DNA of 64,000 nt, taken from Hirsutella rhossiliensis. Taxonomy: Eukaryota; Ascomycota; Sordariomycetes; Hypocreales; Ophiocordycipitaceae. The stretch lies in NCBI RefSeq assembly GCF_020360975.1, contig NW_025408678.1, positions 310,001-374,000 of the forward strand, read 5' to 3'. Below the pieces are notes generated by a model. That model was not told where the DNA came from. It saw nothing but the letters and a program-made list of their open reading frames with translations, and searched no databases. This document shows, piece by piece, positions 43,101 to 55,795 of this stretch. The position numbers and the translations under genes were made by a program. Numbering within the stretch: position 1 is the stretch's first letter; the number at the start of each line of letters is the position of its first letter.

Positions 43101-45502
43101 TACGGATACACGTCCCCGCGAGCAAGCACAGCTGACGGCGTGCGTGTGTGTGTGCCACGGATGACCCAGTAGCTCCTCGCCCGCTGGGCGGGGGATCTGA
43201 AACGTATATACAGCCACCCAGTGCCGTCGATATACCGAGTATGTATGGATGGTACGTATGAACGTCAAGATCTGGGTTTCGTTTGGGGAACCCGAAACAG
43301 CTCAGAGACGCCACGGTGACGTACGTCGCATGGACAGTTGCATTTCTCCGTGGTTATCCTCCGCACATTTATTATCCCCCGCATGTCCGGTGAACGAACA
43401 TGCTTGTTCGCGACACGACCGACGACCGGGAGAAGAAGAGTGAATTCCTCATTACGGGATGCGTGGACGTGCGTGCTATATCGTATGTAAGATATCGCCG
43501 CTGGCAGCAATCGTACGTAGCCTTGCTCTGCTCAGGGTTGCCCTGTCCGTGGCAAATTGCGCGCGTCTGGGCCTGAACCTTTATCCCCCCTTTTAGGGCG
43601 ACCCAACGGCAGGCCCGACTGGCAGCTTGACAAGTATGCACCGTGTACGGATAGCGCGGGAGAGTCGAGAAACGAAATTGGAGCTGTCATTGCTTTGCTG
43701 TAATTTCGCATGACTGATGAACGGGTGCTCCACCGGGCGCGTCCAATATTGACTGTATCCGTATCCATCAAGCATGTACTGTGAGATTACAATGAGGCAA
43801 CGTTGAACGCTCTGTTCTGTCGAAAAATCTCCATGCCGCTGCCCTTTGCCGTCAGCGTGTGAGCGTGGGTGAGGTCCCCTGGGTCCCTCTCCGCGGCCGG
43901 GAGGAGCGCTCCGGCCCGTCCGCAAGCCGCCGCGTGGCTTCGGCGGCGGGAGGACCCACCACGTATCCGCGCCGGCGCTGCCTCCCGCGCTCCACACCAC
44001 TCCTTTCTTTGCTCGACTGCCACTGCAGCAACATTGTGCGTGCATATTTCTCCATACATGCCAAGTACTGCACTGTACTGTACTCCGTACACGATTACAG
44101 TACGTACCAAGCCCAGACGACGAAATGCTCGGAAAAAGAAACAAGGTGAAAGAGGGGGGGGATCATGCAGCTTTTCCCAGACCCGGCAAACGCTCGGTCC
44201 TGCAGTTCGCTACTCTGCGAGCGAATCATAGACGGGCCTTCTGCACCCCGTACTGGCTGTTGCACACGGGGAGCGGGGAAAGGACTCCAAGAGAAAGTGA
44301 CATATCCCTTTTTCCTGTTTTCATCACTTCAACTTTGTTGCTTTTTCCCTGTGTTGCTCCTTTCTTCGCCTCTCCTCAGTTTCGTTTCTTTGTCATTGCG
44401 GCTTTTTCCCCCCTTCTGCTTCTATTTCCAGTATTCCCCCCCCCCCGTCTTCTTTTATCAGACAGGGAGGGAGTGGAAACGTGAGGGGAAGTGAGTCGAG
44501 CCCCGTCGCCACGGCCAAGGGGGCTTGGAACAGAGGCCGCCGCCCGTTGCTACTGTCTATTCACCGGTTGCACGATGAGCCAGACAAAAACGAAGGAAAG
44601 AAATAACCTCCATCGCCACCCACTTCCCCGAGACAAAAGAACCTGGCTCGGAAGGGCTTCTGCGCCATCACCGATTCTTGCATTCTGGCATGTGGGGAGG
44701 ACTGCGAAAACAAGAAGAGGAAAAAGCAACCAACCCAACACAAGTGGCAAAAGAAATAAAAGGAAGCAACAGCTTGTCCCAGCATCGCGACCTGTCACCT
44801 GCTCCATCCGTCGACTCTGTCCGGCGCCAGGGCGGGGAGGGGGGGAGAAGCAATGAGTGCATCGTGGGCTTTTCTTTCCATCGGGAACGCCCCATTCCGC
44901 AACCCGCGCGCCCGTGTCTGATCTTGTTTCCCTTGTTTCTTCTGCCATCTGCGGGGGGCAGAGGCGTTGGTGGCTTGTACGAGCATGTGTCTGTATGTCC
45001 TTTTGTGACTGCGTGTCTCTCTGCACGGTTATCCGTTCAGCTGGGGAGACAGCGCTCACCAAGAGCGTTGCATGCATGTCCCAACGGCTACGGTGGGATG
45101 CTGTTCCGCGAGAGGAGCCGTGTCATCGACGTAGCACGTCCGTGAGATCGGTGAGGCCATCTTGGATTGTGGTCGCAGCGGGTCTGAGATGCACCAAAGT
45201 CCAAAAGTCGACCTTACTCATTCGAGCACACGAACAAGTCGAGCTGCCGAGGCTTGCGCTAAACGCACACAATCCAGTTCTTATCCGCATTCACCTCATC
45301 AGTCATGGCTGGAAGGCTCCGTTGACAGCTTGCGAAGGAAGGCTTCGAATCCCTCAATCACTTACCCTATACTGAACCCCAACCCCAACCCCATGCTTGG
45401 CAATGAGCAGGCACCGAACCCTGATGATGTAATGGCACACCTAGCTACTCCCGCCCTCGACCACTTTCACTCCTCCTGCCCGCGACCACACCCAACATCA
45501 CA
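40146..45502. other. 5.3-kb intergenic region with GTACAGTAC-type palindromes
   Basis: The largest gene-free stretch, between the divergent starts of the Num1/ApsA gene and the HAD hydrolase. Frames of up to 220 codons occur on both strands without recognisable motifs. At 42330-44110 at least seven copies of TACAGTAC/GTACTGTA words occur. CT-rich tracts at 44310-44460 and 45480-45500 look like promoter sequence. I see no tRNA, no repeat array and no transposon motif. Confidence 0.45.
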
Positions 45503-46327
45503 ATGTCCCCAGCCACCACCTCCCCCCTCGCCGGGATCAAGGCCCTCGCCTTCGACGTCTTCGGCACCGTCGTCGACTGGCGCACCTCGGTCGTCGACGA
45601 GCTCTCCCTCCGCGCCCACCGCAAACTCCTCGACCAGCATTCCCCACCGCCAGACCTCGCCTTGCGTCTCACCGCCGCCGCCGCCGACGATACCTGGTCC
45701 CGCTTCGCCCAGGCCTGGCGCGACTCATACTCGGCCTTCACCGCGTCCTTTGACCCCTCGCGCGACGCATGGAAGTCCATCGACCGCCACCACCGCGACA
45801 GCCTTGTCGCCCTGCTACGCGACTGGGGCTTCGACGGCCTCTACTCGGATGCCGAGACGGACTCCCTCAGCCTCGTCTGGCATCGCCTGAGTCCCTGGCC
45901 CGACTCTTCTGATGGTCTGCGCGCCCTCGCGTCTACCGGCAAGCTCGTCACCGCTACCCTATCCAACGGCAATCTCGCCCTGCTGCGCGACCTCGACGAC
46001 TTTGGCTCCCTGGGCTTTGACCGGCTCCTCTCAGCTGAGATGTTTCGCGCCTACAAGCCCAACCCGGCCACCTACCTGGGCGCTGCAAAGGAGCTTGGCC
46101 TCGAGCCCGCACAGGTCGCCATGGTGGCTGCGCACCTGGGAGACCTGAAAGCGGCCCGGGCCTGTGGTCTGCGAACTATTTACGTGGAGAGGCCCCAGGA
46201 GGAGGCCTGGGACGAGGACGGCGACGATTACCGGCAGGCTCGGGAATGGGTCGACTTGTGGATTTCCGAGCAAGACGATGGCTTGCTGAGCCTGGCTCGT
46301 CGACTGCAGCAGCTCTCCGAGGTATGA
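45503..46327 (+). CDS. HAD-superfamily type II haloacid dehalogenase-like hydrolase
   Basis: Intronless, 274 residues, start MSPATTSPLAGIKALAFD. HAD motifs are in order: nucleophile Asp at residue 18 in FDVFGTVVDW, motif II TLSNGN, the Lys in FRAYKPNPATYLGAA, and the HLGDLKAARACGL acid motif. The cap region between motifs I and II (about residues 30-125) is helical, as in L-2-haloacid dehalogenases. The family hydrolyses carbon-halogen or phosphate bonds; the natural substrate of fungal members is mostly unknown, so dehalogenase activity is only a family label. It stands alone between two very long intergenic regions. Confidence 0.88.
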   Translation: MSPATTSPLAGIKALAFDVFGTVVDWRTSVVDELSLRAHRKLLDQHSPPPDLALRLTAAAADDTWSRFAQAWRDSYSAFTASFDPSRDAWKSIDRHHRDSLVALLRDWGFDGLYSDAETDSLSLVWHRLSPWPDSSDGLRALASTGKLVTATLSNGNLALLRDLDDFGSLGFDRLLSAEMFRAYKPNPATYLGAAKELGLEPAQVAMVAAHLGDLKAARACGLRTIYVERPQEEAWDEDGDDYRQAREWVDLWISEQDDGLLSLARRLQQLSEV

Positions 46328-49300
46328 ACCTGAAAGCAAGTCCAGGGGAAATGCATGGCGGTCCGCAGCCCGACACACTGCTTCACGCCCGCCCGCCCCA
46401 TCCGGACCCGTCGCTGCACCTATAAAAATAGACTGTTCAAAGAATCCAAATACGACAAGCCTGGCCGCTTCTTCCTGGCATTGTTTCGATCGGAATGGAA
46501 AACCCCTACATGATAAGCCGTGGCCGACCAGGAGAGGGCACTGGTGCCTGCGATGGAGCCTTTCAACCGCTTTCTGCGTCTATATGTCGCCTGCCCCTTC
46601 TGACTGGCCGGAAAACGAGGCTCGTCGTCCGTGGTCATGTAAGAGGCACCCTACGCACAGGGTTGATACTGGCTTAACTCGTTGCTGAGAGCCGTCGCCG
46701 ACGACCAGGAGCTCCGCAGCACTGACCTCGACGGGCAAGCGATCCCTGTGCTGGATCGCGGTCCATTGTCCAATCAAGAGCTCAAAGTGCACTATCGAAG
46801 CTCAGTGGCCCGTCCCGCGTCTCCCCTGAGCGAGCTATATGCTAGACCATGCTTGTGCAACCTGACCGCAATGACGGCGTGTGTAAGCTTCGATTCCAAC
46901 GAGACGCTGACACGAGCCGCCTGCTGTGCCATGGAGAAAGAAGCCGCGATGTCAGCGGCCGAATCCCCCAGGCACGAGGCTGGGCGCGGTCTGCAATGGA
47001 CGCTGCGACGAGGAGCAGAGCATGCGCTAGTTGGGCCAAGTTACGCTCCCCAAGAGAATGGGCATTGCACGCAGTCCTGGGCTGCTGGACATGACATGCT
47101 CATCCAAGAGGATGCGGGCGGTTGTGTCGCACTGCAGTCTTGACGCCTGGTCTGACGTGTTCAGCACTCGGACAATTGCACCATTGGCCTGGAGCGTTGC
47201 GTCGCGAAGAAACGTTGCTTCAGCCACGGTGGATGGGCAGATAGACACTGTACCGCGAGCATAGGTAGACCTGAATATGCCTGTGGGTTTGTCCAGGACA
47301 CATACCAATAGGGCATGAATCATCATCTGCACGGGAGTCGATGATGGGCGGGCGTTGTACACTCTGGATCCAAACGAATGGTGCCTGAGCACGGCCAAGG
47401 CAGCAGCATCTGCGATGCTCTCCACGGAGAAAGGGGCCATTAAAAGCCAAGACACGGGATGTCGCCCGCCGTCGTCTGAAAGATGACGAACACGCTGCCT
47501 TGTGCTTTGGTACTCGGACATGGGCCCTTGCCGTCGGCAGCGGCTGGTGCCCTGTTGCGACCATGAGCTGGTCCTGCTGCCGTGCCGGCCATGGGCTTTC
47601 AGTCAGCCACACCCACGGCAGAGAATGCCATGCCCCCTGCCGCCGTCCCCAGGTAAGGCCATTGGCGGCTGCTGGAGAGATGCTTTTGTCCCTCGGCCAA
47701 GTTCCAGCCGCCATGACGCTCACTGACGGGGCATGGAGCCCGCTGAGACTAGACGGCATGTCGTGCAAGGGAGCACCAGCGGAGGAGAGGTGTGAGACAC
47801 CACCTCGTGGTGTCTTGAGCGTGTGCCGTGACGAACAAAGCACCAGCTGGCACACTGACATTGAAATTCTTGTGGGGTAAAATGTGCCCCCTCGGCGGTC
47901 AAGAAGACAGGTGCAAAGAATCGTCTGCCGAGGAGCTGCGCTGCCAGACAGTGGAATTGAGACTTGGCTTTGGAGAGCTCAACGTCGGCTATGAGCGGCG
48001 AGACACAGCTGCTCGAGACATACACTGCCTGGGCGAGGATCGCATGTCGGCAGCTGAGAGAGCGGGTTCGGTTGACAGGCGAGGCTCGGTCGACGGGCCG
48101 CGGCAAAGAGGCGCGGTCTGGGCACGATGGAGAGGGCGGATCCTACCATGGCACCTTGGCGGTGGGAGGGACGGGCGGTGGCCCACAGCGGCGATACGGC
48201 TTTGGAGTGGACAAGGCCATGAAGCAGCGGCAGCCTCGCCACTAGCCGTGGTGGTGGGAGGTCGGGAGACGAGAACGCACCATTGGAGGGGTTGGTTGGC
48301 GTTGGTGTTGGGACGAAAGCTTGACTCGACCAGAGGCCCTTTGCATCGGGGCGGGCCTCGACAATAAAGGCGGGAAGCAAGAGTCGGGGCCAACGAAAGC
48401 CGCGCAGTGACGGCAGCGTAGGGTCCTCGCCTGGTGGCACAGCGTCTCCGTCATGTCGTCTGCAGCGAGCCGTCGACGTTCCGTCACTGGCCGCAGGGTC
48501 GTCGGAGGCACGTCGCCTATGGCCGCTGGAGAATGGTCGAGGCGCGCGGACTCGAGGTCGGTCGCAGCGGAGAGGAGCGGAGCGCTGCGTGCATTTGGGT
48601 GGCATGAGGCCCGGCAGACGTCGGGGGATGAGATGGAAGTGGACTCTTGGACCGCGGGCGAGGACCAACGAGACGTCGGGCCAGGGGTTCGGACGGGAGG
48701 GAGAGGACGAGGGCGAGGAGGAGATGGAGATGCGTGATTTGCGGTGCTTTTTCTTGAATGTGCGTGCATCTTGCAGGGTGGAGAATTCTAGGCAGTCGCA
48801 GATGGCGTAGCGCAGCCTTTAGCCTAACGAGTACATTGGAGGACGACTGCATGGAGTAGCGTCTACAAGCGCCGCTCGGCTGTGGACTGCTTGGGTCGGG
48901 TAGAGGCGACTCGGGTGCTGAAGCATGCATGTACCAACCTACCTAGGTACCTACACTACCGGCTGACCCTGGCTCTCGAGACGAGAGATGTCTCTGCGCG
49001 GATTGTTCCCACAGAATACATGCAACTCGAGCAGTATTCGAGGCAAACAAACGGTGAGCGCAGGGCGGCAATAGAGTTGGGGGGTATTGCAAGCTGGCGG
49101 GGATATCCTGACCGTTTCTCTTGGAAGAACCCACAACACCACCAACAGGATGCGTTCAAAAACTCCGATGGGGGGAGGACAAGATTGATCGAGAAACAAA
49201 CCCCGCAGACAGATGGGCTCACGATGAGGGCGCCCTGCGTGTGTATTTTCGATGGGCGTCTCCGACCAAAGGCGCAAAGGCGCACAGGCAGCAAGAAAGG

Positions 49301-51058
49301 ACATGCAGCTGCTGCCGGGGTGCGTGGGCCGCAGAAAAGCCATCTTGTGCTAGCGTTTATGCGTCGGTACATTATCGACGGAGCATATGCCGTAGAGAGT
49401 AGGTGTATCACTACCCGCGACCTACCTTGCCTTGTAGAGCTAGGCTAGGCATGTCAGTTACAGTCAGGGCACGCTCCAAGCGAGGCGCCGGGAGAGGTGC
49501 TGGTTCATGCACTGCACTCGACTCTAGGTACTGGGAGGGTACTGGAAGGGTACCGGAAGGTAGGTGCGGCACGGTACTCGGTGGGCAGAACGTGGGCAGA
49601 ACGTGGGCAGACCACTGTAAAGGTACACACCTACCTACCTTGCGAGGAGAAGCCAGGCGGCCCAAGGATGTGATCCCGACAGCGCGGTCCTCGTTGTTTG
49701 CCCCGGCGGTGATTGGACGCTGCTTGCTTGCCGCAACGACCCTGCCAGCTTGTGCTTGGCCGTCAGAGATGTGACGGTGCTGCATTGCTAGTAGACATAG
49801 ACGCCCCTTGGCTGCGTGAACGTCGCAAGCCCTCCCTTGTCTGCCCAGGTAATAGTCTGCCGTACGTTGCTGACGATGCCTGCACGCTGCCTGTAATTAT
49901 GTACTGTACCGTGGCAAGAGGCGACAGACTTGGGTTTGTTGTTGACGCAGACGCGCATGTACTGTACATCGGCGTACTGTTTATTACCTTGGTTACAAAG
50001 GTAGGTAGGTACCTAGGTAGGTACCTAGGTAGGTCTGTAGGCACCTCTCTACGGTGGCACAGGCGAAGAAAGAAGGCCATTCGTTCTTCGCCGCCACCGC
50101 CATCATGGCAATGGACGGACGAGGCTCTGCAGTGATACTGCTAAGGTAGGTAGGGATGTAATAGGTAGGTAGCCGTCTCCCCAGGGGGGCTCTTCCAGTA
50201 ATTTATTACTGGACAGTATGTACTACGTAGTACCTTAGTTTGGACCCCCTAATCAATCATCACCAACAAGATCATCGTGACCGGCCATTTCTATCTTCAC
50301 CATCATCGTCAGTAGTCGTCGTCGTCATCCTCCTCCTCCTCCTCCGCCCCCTCCCCCTCCTCGGCCGCCGGCTCCGTCGGTCCGTCGCGCAACTCTCTCG
50401 TGGCTGCACATCTGTCTTGTCACTTCTCCCCCCCTTCCATCGGATACTCGACTCCATCGGCTTGCTGCTACTGCTGCCCGCCCGCCAATCAGCCTGGGGC
50501 TACCTACCTACCTACCTACCTACGGATACCCCAAGCTGCTCCAGTTGTAACTTGCTAGGTACGCGCAGCACTCGGCCAGCCGCCGCCGCCGCCTGCGCAT
50601 CTCCACTCTCCACTCTTGCTTGCTCTCCTCTTTCTCGCCCGCCCGCCCTCACTCCCTCTCTTTTTCGACGCTACCTAATACCCTGCCTTTTGCCCACTTG
50701 CCCACCACCAACGCACCGCAAACACACACGCGCAGTCGCAACCCACCGTCTCCACCCACGACCCTCGCTCTCTTCTCACCTGCTTGGCACACACGCAGCT
50801 CCCTCCCAGCCAGCGAGAGAGGGCTCCTCCGCCATCATCAACAACCCGACAGCTCCATTGACGCCACTGCACACTTTGATCCGCTCCTCTGCGCCGTCTG
50901 TCGTTCGCTCCAGCATCGCTCAACCACCCCTCCCCCCTCCTCCCTCCCTCCTCCCCATCCGCCCCTCGTCCCTCGTCCTGGTCCGTCCCTCGTCTCGCCC
51001 ACGATCCATCCACCGTCGCCTCCTTTTTCCTTCCATTTTTTGAACCCCCTAGACAATC
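46328..51058. other. 4.7-kb intergenic region upstream of RAS2
   Basis: No gene recognised. The right half (48930-50530) carries TACC/GGTA repeats (listed separately) and GTACTGTAC words at about 49900, 49960 and 49975. The last 700 bases before RAS2 are strongly pyrimidine-rich (ctccctccctcc, tcctcctcctcc), typical of promoter and leader DNA of highly expressed fungal genes. Confidence 0.45.
48937..50523. repeat. Dispersed TACC/GGTA tetranucleotide repeats
   Basis: Groups at 48937-48953, 49629-49640, 50001-50036 (ggtaggtaggtacctagg and on), 50145-50172 and 50501-50523 (six TACC units). The centre of several groups, GGTACCTAGGTACC-like, is self-complementary. Similar short copies lie outside this block at about 53585 and 57679. 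Confidence 0.7.
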
Positions 51059-51855
51059 ATGGCTGGGCGCATGGTCTTGTACAAGCTCGTGGTCCTGGGC
51101 GATGGCGGCGTCGGCAAGACGGCCCTGACCATCCAGCTGTGTCTGCAACACTTTGTCGAAACTGTGAGTATTCCATGGCGCAGCTCTCGCTCTCTCCACA
51201 CGACCACACGCCACGCGGCCAGGGCTGACTGGCAATCATGACCCAGTACGACCCGACAATTGAAGACTCGTACCGCAAGCAGGTCGTCATAGACAACCAG
51301 CCATGCATGCTCGAGGTGCTCGACACGGCCGGCCAGGAAGAGTACACGGCCCTCCGCGACCAGTGGATCCGCGACGGCGAGGGCTTCGTCCTCGTCTACA
51401 GCATCTCTTCTCGCTCCTCCTTTACCCGCATCAAGCGCTTCCACCACCAGATTCAGCGCGTCAAGGAGTCGTGCGCTTCCTCTCCTTCATACCCCGGCTC
51501 GCCCCTCTCGGCCGTTAGCCCCCAGATGCCCGTCCCCGTCATGCTCGTCGGCAACAAGAGCGACCGAGTCACGGAGCGCGAGGTGTCGACGCAAGAAGGC
51601 CACGCCCTCGCCCGCGAGCTCGGCTGCGAATTCGTCGAGGCCTCGGCCAAGAACTGCATCAATGTCGAAAAGGCCTTTTACGACGTCGTCAGGATCCTGC
51701 GCCGCCAACGCCAGCAGGTGTCGCGCCCTCCGGCCGGCTCCAGCGGCCGCTCTCGCACTGGCAACGGCGACGCCGGCGGCCGAGAGCGCGAGTCCCCCCG
51801 CTACCGGCGCAGCAAAGACGGCGAAAAGAGCAAATCAAAGTGCGTGGTATTATGA
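51059..51855 (+). CDS. ras-2: Ras-family small GTPase Ras2
   Basis: Two exons, 51059-51163 and 51247-51855, 237 residues; the intron (gtgagt to acccag) lies between FVET and YDPTIEDSY. GTPase motifs: GDGGVGKT (14-21), effector YDPTIEDSY (36-44), DTAGQEEYTALRDQW (from 61), NKSD (138-141) and EASAK (166-170). The C terminus is basic and Ser/Arg-rich and ends in the CAAX box CVVL, which predicts prenylation and membrane attachment. An insert of about 18 residues (SSPSYPGSPLSAVSP) between motifs G3 and G4, and Asp instead of Ala at the second P-loop position, mark the RAS2/RasB branch of filamentous fungi rather than canonical Ras1. These GTPases control hyphal growth, cAMP and MAPK signalling. 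Confidence 0.95.
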
Positions 51856-54410
51856 GCGCCCGCCTGCTCTTCCACGAGAGAGCTTAGATACAAGGCCACG
51901 GCACGACTCGGGTCGCAAGGGCGCGCGTCGCGGCGCAGTCCCTCGGCCCCCTCCCCCTCCATCCTTGCCGAATCTTTCTCCGCAGCTCGTCGGAAGGCGA
52001 TGAGGAATGGTTAATGACGGAATGCGATGCTGCCAGCTGGATACTTTTTATTTTTATTTCATCTTTACTATTGCGGCGATTGCCAGTCGCAACGAGGAAA
52101 AAAAGCAGTTTCGCCTCACGACGACGCAGCATCCCCGCAGCGAGCGAACGCGCGCATCAGGGTCCCGGATCGGCGAATGGCGTACCAAGAGAACAAAAAG
52201 GGGCATTTTCATGGGGCGCTTATGACTTTGACACTTTTCGACACAGATTCTTCTTGACTCGGCTTTCTTTGTTGGGTTTCCGCCGCAAAGGGGACACACC
52301 CCCCCACCTGCAGCATCCGTCTGGGCCTCGTCAGCCCCTCGTGTTGATGACACACGCAGAGGCTGATGTCATGGAGTCTTGGACGATGGACTGTCGTTGA
52401 TGTTTGGCGCACGTTGCGCTAGCCAGAGCTCGGCCGAAGCCGTCGTCTGGCTGCATGTCATCTGTCCACCCCTGCAACCATTTCCCTCTGTCTATTGTGT
52501 GTTGGGCCACAGTCTTTCCGTGTTCTGTCTATCCCGGAGAGGCGGGGTTTGTTGGCAGAGGGAGGGAGGAGGATGGAGCGGAGCGAGCGCGGGGAATGGC
52601 GGCTGGCAGAGGGCGGAAGGCTCTGGACGCGAGGGAGAGTTGTGTGGCCCGGGTGGCCGGATGCGCAAGGGGTGAAAGCGACAGGCTAAGCGCCTCGGCG
52701 AGGAAAGGTGTCTGATGGAGGTGTATGTTTGGACGTGACGACGCATGTCGCGCCTTGAGCCATCATCTACATGGCGAATCCTCGTCGACAAGACTGTGCC
52801 ATTGTCTGCATCGAGTCTTGTACTCTACGTTATATACCCCGGAGGACGAGGGCTTGGAAATGGAGCACAGCAATGTGTAGTGGAAGACGTCTGTGGGCAT
52901 GCCGACGTGAAGGTGCTACATCCGCCCGCGCACTTGCTACCGAGTGAGGGAGCGTTGGTCAAGGGCGACGAGGCTAATGCGCGTCTGTGTGTGTATGAGT
53001 GAGTGTGTGTGTGTATGTGCACACTCAGCAGATGCGATGCATCTCTGCCGTCGTCAGTCAGCCCACGCCACCGATTTTATTCCCTTTCTGCTCTCGGCCG
53101 AGAGGACCGACAGACGAGCGACTTTTGGTTGTCGTCGTCGTCGTCGTCGTCGTCGGTGCCGGGCCGCCTCCAAGGCGTAGATATAACTTCCTACAGTACA
53201 CAAAGTCATATTATGTTATATTATAACCAAGGCACTATCTGTTATGGGTGGCTTGCAGAGCCAACGTCAGTGCTGTGGGGGAGAAAAGAGGGGTAGCAAA
53301 AGAAAACAGGGCGTTTTGCACCGGAGCTCGTGTATCGGTGGGTTAGACGAAGAAACAAGAGCGATGGGGGTGCGCGGCATAGACCACCCCCTTCCCCCCG
53401 GTGCGGTGCTGCCCGTCTCTATGCGCGGATAGACGACGATGACGATGCAGATTAGATGCGTGAGTGATGTCCCTCGCTCACCTACAGGTAGCCACCAACT
53501 CTCCCACCGCAGAAGCCATACCCCAACAACCGCCTCGGCCGTCCAACAGCCGTGCGACCCCGGCTTTACGTGCATACGGGCATGCGGTACACATTACCTA
53601 CCTAGGTGAGCCAAGGCGAGCAGCTGAGGTGAGGTGCATATGTACGCCGCATGCACGTAAAAGCCCTCACCTGCCCTCACCGGACCCCCCCCCGAGTGGG
53701 ATAAGATGGGGGGGGAGAGGGATACAGCCATCAGGCACCTCTGGAGGAAACTTGGCATTCAATTGACATTGCATTACACATATGCTATATAGATAAGTAG
53801 AGAGGGCGCGTCTAATCTTCTAGTTGTACTGTACCTGGATCATGCACGTCCATCCCTGCCCTCATGTCGCCGCCAAAGTTAACCGGTATTCCCCTTCGCC
53901 TTCTACCCATGCTCATATAACAATCATCGCCCAACTTTCCAACGAGCCTCATCGTCAGTTCCTCTTCCCTTGTCTCGGCTGAGCTTCTCTCCTCCGGCAA
54001 AGTGGTGGAATCGCGAGTATCAACCGTCATCTCACCACACGCGCGGCAATGGAGTCCCCGGCGGATCTCGGCTCCGCCTACTTGCCCATGACTCGTCACA
54101 CCCGATTGACAATCACGCCGCGCCAGGAACCAGGGACCAGGCTTGCTTCAGCACATCTATTCAAAGAAAAGCCCAAGTAGACACGCTTGGCTGCGAGGAT
54201 ATATAAGCCGCCCCTCCACGATTGTCCAAAGTGACGCCTAGATTCGTAATCTCTACACAAGCAAAAGGGTAATGTCTCTGCCGCTCCAGAGCCCAGTGCA
54301 AAATAAGCCAGCCTCCTCCCCGGGCGCCCGAAAGCGCAACATCGCGTCGGTCGCTGGGGAGAGGAAGAGAAGAGGTAGTGCATAAACATCAAAGGTGACA
54401 GGCCATGCCA
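51856..54410. other. Intergenic region between RAS2 and OPY2 (convergent)
   Basis: About 2.5 kb. It holds both 3' UTRs, a (GTC)n microsatellite near 53131, short TG repeats at 52985-53020 and one cacctacctaggt-type word. No gene is recognised on either strand. Confidence 0.45.
53131..53156 (+). repeat. (GTC)n microsatellite
   Basis: About 8.5 uninterrupted GTC units in non-coding DNA downstream of RAS2. Confidence 0.95.
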
Positions 54411-55795
54411 CTACTTTGTCGCGTGCTCGTCGCCAAACGGACTTCGGCCTCGTTCAATCGAGCCTGGCCCTCTGGACCTTCGGCCCTCGTCCCGATGCTC
54501 CTCGCCCTCGTCTTCCATCACCGCACCGAGAGTGCGGGCACTGGCAGCTGGCTTTGGCGTGCTGGGTGGGTCTGAGAACGGCCCCTGGTCTCCCATACCC
54601 AAGTCTCCCGCCGGCGCCGCCGCGTCGGGCGTTCGTGCACCGGGCTGCGTGGGAGAGACCTGCGACGCCGTCGAGCCGAGGGACAGCGACGATGAGTTGG
54701 CCTCCGACCTGGCGCCGACGTCAATCTTCCGAGGCCCCCCGCCCAGCTTCACCACCTGCGCCCGGGCTTGCGTGGCCGTGTTTGCGTTGTTGACAATGGT
54801 CGACCCGACGCTAAAGGTGCTCGTCACGCTCTTGGGTCGTCCGCCGCCAAACTTGTCAAAGTCGATGCTGGGGACAGGAGGCGTAAAGGATCCGTTGCCG
54901 CCCGACTTGACGCTGACAACCGTCGGCTTGGCGCGCATGCCAGTCTGCGCCGGCGTCTGGACTTGGGCCTGTCTGCCGTATATGGTGGACGCGATGCTCG
55001 AGCGGTGGGCATACGACGTTCGGTCCGAGAACTCAGAGATGCCCGAGTAGGTCGAGTCGCGCAGGTTTCCGGGTACGAAAAAATGCTGCTCGTCTTGGTT
55101 GGAGCTGCGGTTGGCCTCCGTGTGATGCATCGGGATCGGCGGCACGGGGGGTACGAGCACTGACGGCGACGTCGGAGTCGCTCGATTGGTGACGCCGGGG
55201 ATGTAGGCTATTTGGATGATGTTGGAGGCGCGCGTCAAGACGGTCGAGGCGATGGAGTGTACGGTGTGGGTCGAGGAGCGATGGGTGAAGCGGGAAGCGT
55301 TGTCCTTTTCGACATCTCGGGCGTTTTTTGCGGACGAGTCGTAGATGGACGGAGAGATTCGTGACCGTTTGGGCCTGATGAGAAAGCGCCAGACCAAGTA
55401 GGTGAGAGAGGCGATGACAATGATGCCGCCGATGACTCCACCCGCGATGGGGGCAGCGCTTGGCCCGTTGCCGCCGCCGCCTTTCCCGTTGCCGCCGCCG
55501 CCACCGTTGCCGTTGCTGGAGGCTTGCGGGGAGTCGTCGACCATGCAAACCGTCTGGGCGCATTGTGTGCAGTCTGCTGGGACGGTGTACTGGCAAACCT
55601 GTCCCGAAGGACACTTGGGGCATTCGAGTTTCGACGTGTCACCGCATTTAGCGCACTGGCGTCTTTGTGGGACATTTTGCAGGGCTGGAGATGGCAAGTC
55701 AGCGTGTGCTTGGGGGAACCGTGTGTCGACGACATACCTCGACGGAGCGTCTTCAAGTCTCTGGCGGTGACATGGGATTTTGTTTCGTCTTCCAT
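54411..55795 (-). CDS. OPY2: Opy2-like membrane anchor of the HOG/MAPK pathway
   Basis: Two exons, 55795-55738 and 55684-54411, 443 residues. The intron (gtatgt, gctgac, ctccag) splits an Ala codon and joins MEDETKSHVTARDLKTLRR to ALQNVPQRRQCAKCG. The N-terminal domain has eight cysteines in the Opy2 pattern (CAKCG, ECPKCPSGQVC, DCTQCAQTVC). A Gly/Asn-rich linker precedes one transmembrane helix (APIAGGVIGGIIVIASLTYL) and a long cytosolic Ser/Thr-rich tail. Opy2 recruits the adaptor Ste50 to the plasma membrane and so links Ste11 to the HOG and filamentation MAPK routes. No signal peptide is visible, in line with the helix acting as signal anchor. Confidence 0.87.

Noticed and set aside
45340..45370. 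tRNA-like word cttcgaatccc
   Set aside because: The TpsiC-like box stands alone; no A box, anticodon arm or acceptor stem can be folded around it. No other tRNA was found by eye.
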